A DNA stretch of 64,000 nt from Streptomyces sp. Ag109_O5-10 (GTDB taxonomy: Bacteria; Actinomycetota; Actinomycetes; Streptomycetales; Streptomycetaceae), in the NCBI RefSeq assembly GCF_900105755.1, contig NZ_FNTQ01000001.1, positions 5,952,001-6,016,000 on the forward strand, read 5' to 3'. The translations under genes and the position numbers were made by a program. Shown here piece by piece: positions 42,033 through 49,518 of the stretch. Each line of letters begins with the position of its first letter. Position 1 is the stretch's first letter. A model generated the notes under the pieces. It had not been told where the DNA came from, ran no database searches, and was given only the letters and a program-made list of their open reading frames with translations.

Positions 42033-43649
42033 TCACATCCGGAAGACGCCGAACCGGGGTTCACCCAGCGGCGCGTTGCCACAGGCCGTCAGGGCCAGTC
42101 CCAGCACCTGCCGGGTGTCGAGGGGGTCGATGACCCCGTCGTCCCACAGGCGGGCGGTCGCGTAGTAGGCGTTGCCCTGCCGCTCGTACTGGGCGCGGAC
42201 GGGGGCCTTGAAGGCCTCCTCGTCCTCGGCCGGCCAGTCCTCGCCGCGGGCCGCCAGCTGGTCGCGCTTGACCGTGGCGAGGACGCTGGCCGCCTGCTCG
42301 CCGCCCATGACGGAGATCTTGGCGTTGGGCCACATCCACAGGAAGCGGGGGGAGTAGGCCCGGCCGCACATGGAGTAGTTCCCGGCGCCGTACGAGCCGC
42401 CGACCACCACCGTCAGCTTCGGCACCCGCGTGCACGCCACCGCCGTGACCATCTTCGCGCCGTGCTTGGCGATGCCGCCGGCCTCGTAGTCCTTGCCGAC
42501 CATGAAGCCGGAGATGTTCTGCAGGAAGACGAGCGGGATGCCGCGCTGGTCGCACAGCTCGATGAAGTGGGCGCCCTTCTGGGCGGACTCGGAGAACAGG
42601 ATGCCGTTGTTGGCGACGATGCCGACCGGGTGGCCGTGGATGCGGGCGAAGCCGGTGACCAGGGTCTGCCCGAACTCCGCCTTGAACTCGGCGAACCGGG
42701 AGCCGTCGACGACCCGCGCGATGATCTCGCGGACGTCGTAGGGGGTCCGGGAGTCGACGGGGACGGCGCCGTACAGGCCGTAGGGGTCCACCTTGGGCTC
42801 GGTGACGGGCGCGACCTCCCAGGGAAGCGCCCGCCGGGCCGGGAGGGTGGCGGCGATGTTCCGGACGATCCTGAGCGCGTGCGCGTCGTCCTCGGCGAGG
42901 TGGTCGGTGACGCCGGAGACACGGGAGTGCACCTCGCCGCCGCCCAGCTCCTCGGCGGTGACGACCTCACCGGTGGCGGCCTTCACCAGCGGGGGGCCGC
43001 CCAGGAAGATCGTCCCCTGGTTCCGGACGATGACCGCCTCGTCGCTCATCGCCGGGACGTAGGCCCCGCCCGCCGTGCACGACCCGAGGACGGCGGCGAT
43101 CTGCGGGATGCCCGCACCCGACATCCGGGCCTGGTTGTAGAAGATCCGCCCGAAGTGGTCGCGGTCCGGGAAGACCTCGTCCTGCATGGGCAGGAAGGCG
43201 CCGCCGGAGTCGACCAGGTACACGCACGGCAGCCGGTTGTCGAGGGCCACCTCCTGTGCCCGCAGGTGCTTCTTCACGGTCATCGGGTAGTACGTGCCGC
43301 CCTTGACCGTGGCGTCGTTGGCGACGATCACGCACTCGCGGCCGCTGACCCGGCCGATCCCGGCGATCACGCCGGCCGCCGGGGCCGCTCCGTCGTACAT
43401 CCCGTCGGCGGCCAGGGGAGCCAGCTCCAGGAACGGCGAGCCGGGGTCGAGGAGGGCGTCCACCCGGTCCCGGGGCAGCAGCTTGCCGCGCGCGGTGTGC
43501 CGGGCCCGCGCCTTCTCGCCGCCGCCGAGCGCGGCCACGGCGAGCTTGCCGCGCAGCTCCTCGACGAGGACGCGATGCGCCTCCTCGTTGGCCCGAAAGG
43601 CCTCCGACGCGGGGTCCGCCGCGCTCGTCAGCTCCGGTGCCTGGTCCAT
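42033..43649 (-). CDS. accD: Carboxyltransferase (beta) subunit of methylcrotonyl-CoA carboxylase
   Basis: A 538-residue acyl-CoA carboxyltransferase. N-terminal half: ARHTARGKLLPRDRVDALLDPGSPFLEL and LVDSGGAFLPMQ; C-terminal half: NNGILFSESAQKGAHFIELC, then GGSYGAGNYSMCGRAY and FLWMWPNAKISVMGG. The residues FLWMWPNAKISVMGGEQAA are close to the methylcrotonyl-CoA carboxylase beta subunits I know. It is the first gene of the operon and its promoter contains two identical-type palindromes. Confidence 0.92.
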   Translation of the reverse strand: MDQAPELTSAADPASEAFRANEEAHRVLVEELRGKLAVAALGGGEKARARHTARGKLLPRDRVDALLDPGSPFLELAPLAADGMYDGAAPAAGVIAGIGRVSGRECVIVANDATVKGGTYYPMTVKKHLRAQEVALDNRLPCVYLVDSGGAFLPMQDEVFPDRDHFGRIFYNQARMSGAGIPQIAAVLGSCTAGGAYVPAMSDEAVIVRNQGTIFLGGPPLVKAATGEVVTAEELGGGEVHSRVSGVTDHLAEDDAHALRIVRNIAATLPARRALPWEVAPVTEPKVDPYGLYGAVPVDSRTPYDVREIIARVVDGSRFAEFKAEFGQTLVTGFARIHGHPVGIVANNGILFSESAQKGAHFIELCDQRGIPLVFLQNISGFMVGKDYEAGGIAKHGAKMVTAVACTRVPKLTVVVGGSYGAGNYSMCGRAYSPRFLWMWPNAKISVMGGEQAASVLATVKRDQLAARGEDWPAEDEEAFKAPVRAQYERQGNAYYATARLWDDGVIDPLDTRQVLGLALTACGNAPLGEPRFGVFRM

Positions 43650-43668
43650 TCCGCGATCCCCTCACCTT

Positions 43669-43714
43669 GTTAATGAGCGTTAACGCATCGGCATCAGGTT
43701 AACGACCGCTAACC
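43669..43714. promoter_or_regulatory. Paired TetR operators between accD and tetR
   Basis: GTTAATGAGCGTTAAC (43669-43684) and GTTAACGACCGCTAAC (43698-43713) agree at 13 of 16 positions and are both pseudo-palindromes (GTTAA-yGAsCG-yTAAC). They lie in the 86-base space between the divergent genes, 29 bases apart. Confidence 0.82.
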
Positions 43715-43735
43715 TCCCTGTCTAGAATTGCCCTC

Positions 43736-44335
43736 ATGGTCACGAGAACCGACGCCCCGACGCGCCGCGAGCAGATCCTCAAGGAGGCCGCCCGGCTCTT
43801 CGCCGAGCGCGGCTTCCACGGTGTCGGCGTGGACGAGATAGGGGCCGCGGTCGGCATCAGCGGGCCCGGTCTCTACCGGCACTTCGCGGGCAAGGACGCG
43901 ATGCTCGCGGAGCTGCTGGTGGGGATCAGCGGGCAGCTGCTGACGGGGGCCAAGCGCCGCCTGGCGGAGGCCGACGGGGACACCGGCCCCGCGGCGGTCC
44001 TGGACTCCCTCATCGAGGGCCACATCGACTTCGCCCTCGACGACCGTCCACTGATCACCCTGCACGACCGGGAGCTGGACCGCTTGCGCGACAGCGACCG
44101 CAAGCTGGTGCGGCAGCTGCAGCGGCAGTACGTCGAGCTGTGGGTGGAGGTGGTCCGCGGCGTCTACCCGGCGCTCCCGGAGCCGGCCGCCCGCTCGGCG
44201 GTCCACTCCGTCTTCGGCCTCCTGAACTCCACCCCGCACCTGGGCCGACCGGGTTCCCTCCCGGGCCGCGGCACAACCGCGATCCTCCTCCACCGCATGG
44301 CGCGGGGCGCCTTCGAGGCGGCGGCCACAGCCTGA
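43736..44335 (+). CDS. TetR-family repressor of the leucine-degradation operon
   Basis: A 199-residue TetR protein. The HTH spans REQILKEAARLFAERGFHGVGVDEIGAAVGISGPGLYRHFAGKDAML (about 10-57). The C-terminal domain is helical with a buried pocket (EGHIDFALDDRPLITLHDREL). The divergent arrangement and two palindromes between it and accD make it the likely repressor of accD-accC-hmgL-acdH. An acyl-CoA intermediate is the expected inducer by analogy with similar TetR regulators, which is inference. Confidence 0.9.
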   Translation: MVTRTDAPTRREQILKEAARLFAERGFHGVGVDEIGAAVGISGPGLYRHFAGKDAMLAELLVGISGQLLTGAKRRLAEADGDTGPAAVLDSLIEGHIDFALDDRPLITLHDRELDRLRDSDRKLVRQLQRQYVELWVEVVRGVYPALPEPAARSAVHSVFGLLNSTPHLGRPGSLPGRGTTAILLHRMARGAFEAAATA

Positions 44336-45018
44336 CCCCGACCCACCCCACCCCACCGCACCGCCCCCACCTCGCAATGCCCACGCACTGTGCCCGCCTC
44401 GCCGCGTCCACCCTCTTGCTATCCGCCGCGACAGCGATCAGCCCCGACGACGGTGCCCGGCGGCGCCGTGCCGCCTCGGGCCGGTTCGGCACCGCCGGGC
44501 TGCGCCGTTGTGGCTGATCGTCGTTGCGGCGGGGGTGTGAGGGCGAGCGGAGGGGATGGTGGCGCTTGCCGCGCTTGCCGCGCTTGCCGCGCTTGCCGCG
44601 CTTGCCGCGCTTGCCGCGCTTGCCGCGCTTGCGCCGCCTGCCGCGCCTGTGCGCCTGCGTTCTGTTACCCAGCTCCGCCCGTCTCTTCGAATCCGGCGCG
44701 GCGGTGGTCAGCCCCGACGACGGTGTTCGGCGGTGCCGTGCTGCCTCGGGTCGGTTCGGCGGCGCCGGGCTGTGGTGTTGTGGCTGATCGTCGTTGCGGC
44801 GGGGGTGTGAGGGTGGTTCGGCCGTCTGGTGGGCGGGCGGTGAGGGGGGCGGCGCATTCACCTGGGGTGGGCGGTGGCGCAACCCCCGGGCGGGCGTCGG
44901 CGTGACGAGCGTTACCCCCTTCAGTCGGGGGCTCGCGCTGGACCCGTTGGCGTACTCGCCGGTACCTTGGGGTCTGAGCAAGCGCTTAGACATGCCGAAG
45001 TCCGTGGAGGTGGCGGCC
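44336..45018. repeat. Duplicated intergenic unit flanking a 9-bp tandem repeat
   Basis: This 683-base gap carries no gene I can support. A unit of about 108 bases occurs twice (44436-44543 and 44706-44813), 270 bases apart, at roughly 85-90% identity by eye. Each copy is bounded by GATCAGCC/GGTCAGCC at the left and GGCTGATC near the right, so each is an inverted-repeat element. Between them lies GCGCTTGCC repeated about 8 times (44562-44633, last copy imperfect). The right end (44980-44987) holds the palindrome AAGCGCTT close to the next gene. Confidence 0.8.
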
Positions 45019-46176
45019 GTGCGCCGTACGTTGTTCGACGAGGATCACGAGGCGTTCCGGGAGACCATCCGCGCCTTCATCGAGGCCGAGGTCGTACCGG
45101 TGTACGACGAGTGGTTCGCCGCTGGCCAGGCCCCCCGTGACTTCTACTACAAGCTCGCCGAGCTCGGTGTCTTCGGCATCCGCGTCGACGAGGAGTACGG
45201 CGGCGCCGGCATCGACTCCTACAAGTTCGAGGCCGTCCTGTACGAGGAGACCGCCCGTGCGGGCGTGTCCTTCGGCGGTTCCGGCGTGCACGTGCTGCTC
45301 GGCCTGCCGTACATAAAGCTGCTGGCGACCGACGAGCAGAAGAAGCGGTACCTGCCGAAGTTCGTCTCCGGCGAGGAGATGTGGGCGATCGCGATGACCG
45401 AGCCGGGCACCGGCTCCGACCTCGCGGGCATGAAGACCACCGCCAAGCTCAGCGAGGACGGCACGCACTACGTCCTCAACGGCGCCAAGACCTTCATCAC
45501 GGGCGGCGTGCACGCCGACCGGATGATCGTGTGCGCCCGGACCTCCGCGCCGACGAAGGAAGACCGCCGGCACGGGATCTCCCTCTTCGTCGTGGACACG
45601 AAGGCGGAGGGCTACTCGGTCGGGCGCAAGCTCGACAAGCTCGGGCTCAAGACCTCCGACACCGCCGAGCTGGCGTTCGTCGACGTCAAGGTCCCGGTCG
45701 AGGACCTGCTCGGCGAGGAGAACAAGGGCTTCTACTACCTCGGCCACAACCTCGCCTCCGAGCGCTGGGGCATCGCCTTCGGCGCCTACGCGCAGGCCAA
45801 GGCCGCCGTCCGGTTCGCCAAGCAGTACGTGCAGGAGCGGGTCGTCTTCGGCCAGCCCGTCGCCGCCTTCCAGAACACCAAGTTCGAGCTGGCCGCCTGC
45901 CAGGCCGAGGTGGACGCGGCCGAGGCCGTCGTCGACCGGGCCACCGAAGCGCTCGACGCCGGTGAGCTGACGCCGGCCGAGGCCGCCAGCGCCAAGCTGT
46001 TCACCACCGAGGTCGCGCACCGCGTCATCGACCGGTGCCTCCAGCTGCACGGCGGCTACGGCTTCATGAACGAGTACCCGATCGCCCGCCTGTACGCGGA
46101 CAACCGCGTCAACCGCATCTACGGCGGCACCAGCGAGATCATGAAGACGATCATCGCGAAGGACATGGGTCTGTAG
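45019..46176 (+). CDS. Acyl-CoA dehydrogenase
   Basis: A 385-residue FAD acyl-CoA dehydrogenase (RRTLFDEDHEAFRETIRAFIEAEVVP at the N-terminus). MTEPGTGSDLAGM and LNGAKTFITGG are the FAD-binding motifs, and IYGGTSEIMK lies at the C-terminus, where Gly replaces the Glu of IYEG; the catalytic Glu must then lie elsewhere, as in the long-chain and isovaleryl branches. GTG 45019 has GGAGG (45006-45010) 8 bases upstream; ATG 44992 is an alternative that would add nine residues. It is followed by the thioesterase tesB and a CDF transporter. The substrate is probably a longer acyl-CoA. Confidence 0.9.
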   Translation: MRRTLFDEDHEAFRETIRAFIEAEVVPVYDEWFAAGQAPRDFYYKLAELGVFGIRVDEEYGGAGIDSYKFEAVLYEETARAGVSFGGSGVHVLLGLPYIKLLATDEQKKRYLPKFVSGEEMWAIAMTEPGTGSDLAGMKTTAKLSEDGTHYVLNGAKTFITGGVHADRMIVCARTSAPTKEDRRHGISLFVVDTKAEGYSVGRKLDKLGLKTSDTAELAFVDVKVPVEDLLGEENKGFYYLGHNLASERWGIAFGAYAQAKAAVRFAKQYVQERVVFGQPVAAFQNTKFELAACQAEVDAAEAVVDRATEALDAGELTPAEAASAKLFTTEVAHRVIDRCLQLHGGYGFMNEYPIARLYADNRVNRIYGGTSEIMKTIIAKDMGL

Positions 46177-46211
46177 GGCTGCCGCAACAACCCGCCAGTA
46201 GAAAAGGTGCC

Positions 46212-47084
46212 ATGAACCAGGCACTAAGTGATCTCCTCGACCTGCTCGACCTGGAGCAGGTCGAGGAGAACATCTTCCGCGGCCAGTCCCGGTCCGCCGT
46301 CGTCCCGCGCGTCTTCGGCGGACAGGTCGCGGCCCAGGCGCTGGTCGCCGCCGGGCGCACCGTCCCGGCGGACCGGCACGCCCACTCGCTGCACGCGTAC
46401 TTCCTGCGCCCCGGCGACCCGGGCGCGCCCATCGTCTACACCGTCGAGCGCATCCGCGACGGCCGCTCCTTCACCACCCGGCGCGCGGTCGCCGTCCAGC
46501 ACGGCCGGCCGATCTTCGCCGTGTCGGCCTCCTTCCAGCTGGATGAGGACGGCCTGGAGCACCAGGCCCCGATGCCCGCCGCACCCGACCCGGCGACCCT
46601 GCCCACCTCGGCGGACCGCTTCCGCGGCTACGACCACCTCGACCCGGCCGTCGTGGAGAAGTTCCTGGAGGCCCGCGAGGCGATCGACCTGCGCTACGTC
46701 GAGGAGCCGCCGTTCGGCAAGTACGGCGAGCCGCGCGAGCCGCACAGCCAGGTGTGGTTCCGGACGAACGGCAAACTGGACGACGACCCCTTGCTCCACG
46801 TCGTCCTCGCGACCTACGTCTCCGACATGACCCTCCTCGACTCCGTCCTGCTCGCGCACGGCCGCGGCGGCTGGGCGGTCGGGGACGTGGTGGGCGCCTC
46901 GCTCGACCACGCCATGTGGTTCCACCGGCCGTTCCGCGCCGACGAGTGGCTGCTCTACGACCAGGAGTCGCCGTCCGCGCACGGCGGCCGCGGGCTCGGC
47001 CAGGCCCGGATCTACACGCAGGACGGTTCCCTCGCCATTTCCGTGATCCAGGAGGGTGTGGTCCGCGTCCCCAGGGCAGACTGA
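46212..47084 (+). CDS. tesB: Acyl-CoA thioesterase II (TesB family)
   Basis: A 290-residue double-hotdog thioesterase. The N-terminal half reads VFGGQVAAQALVAAGRTVP and SLHAYFLRPGDPGAPIVY; the C-terminal half has SLDHAMWFHRPFRADEWLLYDQESPSA and GRGLGQARIYTQDG, with the typical TesB Asp in LDHAMWFH. ATG 46212 follows AAAAGG. It lies 35 bases after the dehydrogenase and 5 bases before the CDF gene, so the three are probably cotranscribed. It hydrolyses medium- to long-chain acyl-CoA. Confidence 0.93.
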   Translation: MNQALSDLLDLLDLEQVEENIFRGQSRSAVVPRVFGGQVAAQALVAAGRTVPADRHAHSLHAYFLRPGDPGAPIVYTVERIRDGRSFTTRRAVAVQHGRPIFAVSASFQLDEDGLEHQAPMPAAPDPATLPTSADRFRGYDHLDPAVVEKFLEAREAIDLRYVEEPPFGKYGEPREPHSQVWFRTNGKLDDDPLLHVVLATYVSDMTLLDSVLLAHGRGGWAVGDVVGASLDHAMWFHRPFRADEWLLYDQESPSAHGGRGLGQARIYTQDGSLAISVIQEGVVRVPRAD

Positions 47085-47089
47085 CGGGC

Positions 47090-48085
47090 GTGACGGAAGC
47101 GAAGGCGAAGGACGGCGGCGGCGAGAGCACCTTCACGGTGATCGTCGCCGCCGTCGCCAATCTCGGGATCGCGCTCGCCAAGGTGGTCGCCGGGGTCGTC
47201 AGCGGCTCCAGCGCGATGCTCTCCGAGGCGGCGCACTCGGTCGCCGACACCATCACCGAGCTGCTGCTGCTCACCGCCCTCAAGCGCAGCGAGAAGCCGG
47301 CCGACGAGGACCACCCGCTGGGCTACGGCCCCGAGCGGTACATCTGGGCCATGCTCGCCGCCGTCGCCACCTTCGTCGGCGGCGCGGTCTTCTCCCTCTA
47401 CGACGGCGCCCACACCCTGGCGGTGGGGGAGAAGCCGGGCGACCCGCTGGTGTCGTACGTCGTGCTCGCCATCGCCTTCGTGCTGGAGGGCTTCTCGCTG
47501 CGGACCGGGCTGCGGCAGGCGCGCGGGGAGGCGGCCCGTGTCAAGGCGCCGTTCAGGCTGTACCTCCGGCGCACCGCCGACACCGCCGTGAAAGCCGTGG
47601 TGATGGAGGACTCGGCCGCGCTCGTCGGGCTGGTGCTCGCGGCCGGCGGCCTGCTCGGCGGCCAGCTCACCGGCTCCGGCGTCTGGGACGGCCTCGCCTC
47701 CCTCCTCATCGGCCTGCTCCTGCTGTACGTGGCCTGGGTGCTGGGCCGGTCCAACGCCGAGCTCCTCATCGGGCGGCCGCTGCCGGGGCCCGTGCGGGAG
47801 CGGATCCGGGCGGAGCTGCTGAGGTCCGAGCACATCGTGGCCGTACTGGAGCTGACCACCCTGGTGCAGGGCCCGGAGGAGGCGCTGGTCGCCGCCAAGG
47901 TGGACCTCCGGGACGTGTCGACGGCGGCCGAGATCGAGTGGGCCTGCGAGCGGGCCGAGCAGCGGCTGCGGGCCGCGTTCCCCGCGATCGGCCGGGTCTA
48001 TCTGGACCCCACGCCGGGGCCGGCCGCGGAGCCGGTCCCGGGTCCGGTGCCCGGTCCGCTTCCGGGGCCGGTTTCGGGCTGGTGA
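47090..48085 (+). CDS. Cation diffusion facilitator family transporter
   Basis: A 331-residue CDF protein. The first helices include SGSSAMLSEAAHSVADTITELLLL, with the conserved His/Asp metal site of helix II, and DEDHPLGYGPERYIWAML. A later helix has MEDSAALVGLVLAAGGLL, and the cytoplasmic C-terminal domain is followed by a Pro-Gly repeat tail (VPGPVPGPLPGPVSG). It exports Zn2+, Fe2+, Co2+ or similar by proton exchange; the metal is not readable. The start is GTG 47090, 5 bases after the tesB stop, with a weak ribosome site, so translation is probably coupled. Confidence 0.88.
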   Translation: MTEAKAKDGGGESTFTVIVAAVANLGIALAKVVAGVVSGSSAMLSEAAHSVADTITELLLLTALKRSEKPADEDHPLGYGPERYIWAMLAAVATFVGGAVFSLYDGAHTLAVGEKPGDPLVSYVVLAIAFVLEGFSLRTGLRQARGEAARVKAPFRLYLRRTADTAVKAVVMEDSAALVGLVLAAGGLLGGQLTGSGVWDGLASLLIGLLLLYVAWVLGRSNAELLIGRPLPGPVRERIRAELLRSEHIVAVLELTTLVQGPEEALVAAKVDLRDVSTAAEIEWACERAEQRLRAAFPAIGRVYLDPTPGPAAEPVPGPVPGPLPGPVSGW

Positions 48086-48231
48086 GCTGGTCCGATGACG
48101 GGTGGTGACCGCCCGAGGTGCCGTCGCCTTTATCCCGAATTAAGCTCTATGAGTGAAATGCCGCACCATGCATGTGCCGCATAGCGGACGTGCCGCGTAG
48201 CGGACGTAAGTCCGGCAGAAAGGTATTTCCC

Positions 48232-48564
48232 ATGCGAGTACAGCGCGCGAGGCGTCTCGCCGCGATGTCCGCCGCCGGCCTGTTGCTGGCCGGTGGTGCC
48301 GCGATCGGCGCCGCGGGAACCGCCTCGGCGGCCCCCGCCTCCACTCACCAGTCCGTCGTCACCGGCGGCAGCTTCGGCGGCTGCAACGGCTTCCGGGGCG
48401 GCGGTTTCAACAACTGCCGTTACGGATACGGCGGCTACGGCTACGGGTACTACCCCACCACTGTCGCGGTCGTCCCCGTCGCGGTCGTCCCTGTCGTCGG
48501 CGTCGGCTACACCGCCGGGTTCGGCGGCTTCGGTGGTCTCGGCTTCGGCGGACTCGGGTTCTGA
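48232..48564 (+). CDS. Small secreted Gly/Tyr-rich protein
   Basis: A 110-residue exported protein. The signal peptide covers about 1-36 (MRVQRARRLAAMSAAGLLLAGGAAIGAAGTASA). The mature part begins APASTHQSVVTGGSF and contains GCNGFRGGGFNNC, a YGYGGYGYGYY stretch, a hydrophobic VAVVPVAVVPVVGVGY segment and a Gly-Phe-rich end (GGFGGLGFGGLGF). The two Cys could form a small loop. ATG 48232 follows AGAAAGG. Such proteins may be structural or self-associating surface proteins; no function is recognised. Confidence 0.75.
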   Translation: MRVQRARRLAAMSAAGLLLAGGAAIGAAGTASAAPASTHQSVVTGGSFGGCNGFRGGGFNNCRYGYGGYGYGYYPTTVAVVPVAVVPVVGVGYTAGFGGFGGLGFGGLGF

Positions 48565-48623
48565 CCGACCGACGACAGCAGACCAGGAACCCAGAGTCTC
48601 ATCCAGGGTCTAGGGCCAGGCCA

Positions 48624-48659
48624 CGATGTGCGGCTCCCGCTGCCGGGGGCCGCACATCG
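48624..48659. terminator. Bidirectional hairpin between convergent genes
   Basis: An 11-bp perfect stem CGATGTGCGGC (48624-48634) with GCCGCACATCG (48649-48659). It lies between the stops at 48564 (plus) and 48665 (minus). Confidence 0.8.
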
Positions 48660-48664
48660 GTCGG

Positions 48665-49453
48665 TCAGGCCAGCCCCGCCTGGGCCAGCAGATACGCGGT
48701 CATCGGGTCGTAGTGCCGCGGGCTGAGCACATGGTCGTCCAGCGGTACGGCCACCTGGAGGGTGCCCTCCGACTCGGCGAGGAACAGCGCCGGGTCGTTG
48801 CAGTCCGCGTACCCGACCGAGTCCAGGCCCACCTGGGCCGCGTAGCCGGCCCAGCCGTGGTCGGCGACGACCAGGTCGGGCTGCGGCCGCCCCTCGCGCT
48901 CCAGGCCGCCCAGGACGGCCTTCATCGGCTCCCCGGAGTGCGTGTGCCACAGCGTCGCGCCGTGTTCGAGGACGGCGACGTCGGCGAACTGCATGACGTA
49001 CCCCTCGTCCGTCTGCAGGCCGTCCGGGATCACCACGATCTCGCAGCCGGCGCCGCGCAGCGCGGCCGCGGTCGCCCGGTGCACGTCCAGCAGACCGCCG
49101 GGGTGACCGGTCGCGAACAGCACCCGCTGCCGTCCCTCGGCCGCCTTGCGCAGCCGCGCCGCCAGCCGGTCCAGGCCGTCCACGGTCAGCTCGGGGTCGA
49201 TGGTGTCCTGGCCGTACCGGTACTCGGGGTCGTCGTTCACCCCGACCCGCTCCGCCATCACGGCCAGCACGTCCTGCTCGTCGGTCCAGCGGTCGCCGAG
49301 TTCCAGTCCCAGCCACCAGTTGCGCTCGCCGTTGGCCAGCTTGCGGTAGTGGAGCAGGTTGTTCTCGCGAGGGGTGGCGACATCGCCCGCGATACGGGTC
49401 TTCACAAGGTGCTCTACGAGCTCGGCGCGGCTGGGTGTCCCGGATATCGGCAT
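48665..49453 (-). CDS. Conserved actinobacterial protein often named phosphatase
   Basis: A 262-residue soluble protein (SRAELVEHLVKTRIAGDVATPRENNLLHYRKLANG at the start). Recognisable pieces are VLFATGHPGGLLDVHRATAAALRGAG, PDLVVADHGWAGYAAQ and VPLDDHVLSPRHYDPMTAYLL. I recall near-identical actinobacterial proteins annotated phosphatase, but I see no classical phosphatase motif; conserved His/Asp (GHPGG, ADHGW, DDH) could bind metal. ATG 49453 has TGGAG close upstream. Confidence 0.7.
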   Translation of the reverse strand: MPISGTPSRAELVEHLVKTRIAGDVATPRENNLLHYRKLANGERNWWLGLELGDRWTDEQDVLAVMAERVGVNDDPEYRYGQDTIDPELTVDGLDRLAARLRKAAEGRQRVLFATGHPGGLLDVHRATAAALRGAGCEIVVIPDGLQTDEGYVMQFADVAVLEHGATLWHTHSGEPMKAVLGGLEREGRPQPDLVVADHGWAGYAAQVGLDSVGYADCNDPALFLAESEGTLQVAVPLDDHVLSPRHYDPMTAYLLAQAGLA

Positions 49454-49518
49454 GGCTCCATTGTGAGGCAGGGCGCCACGCGTCCGCCCTGCGTATCGCC
49501 CGCTGGGACGCGGGTCAC

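Noticed and set aside
44562..44633. CRISPR-like array
   Set aside because: Repeats are 9 bases without spacers; no cas genes in the window.
44055..44993. Minus-strand frame encoding KRG repeats across the tetR end and the repeat region
   Set aside because: The KRG run is only the translation of the 9-bp DNA repeat, the rest is low-complexity, and it overlaps tetR antisense.
48172..48231. ATG 48172 as start of the small secreted protein
   Set aside because: Adds 20 basic residues before a normal signal peptide; ATG 48232 has a better ribosome site.
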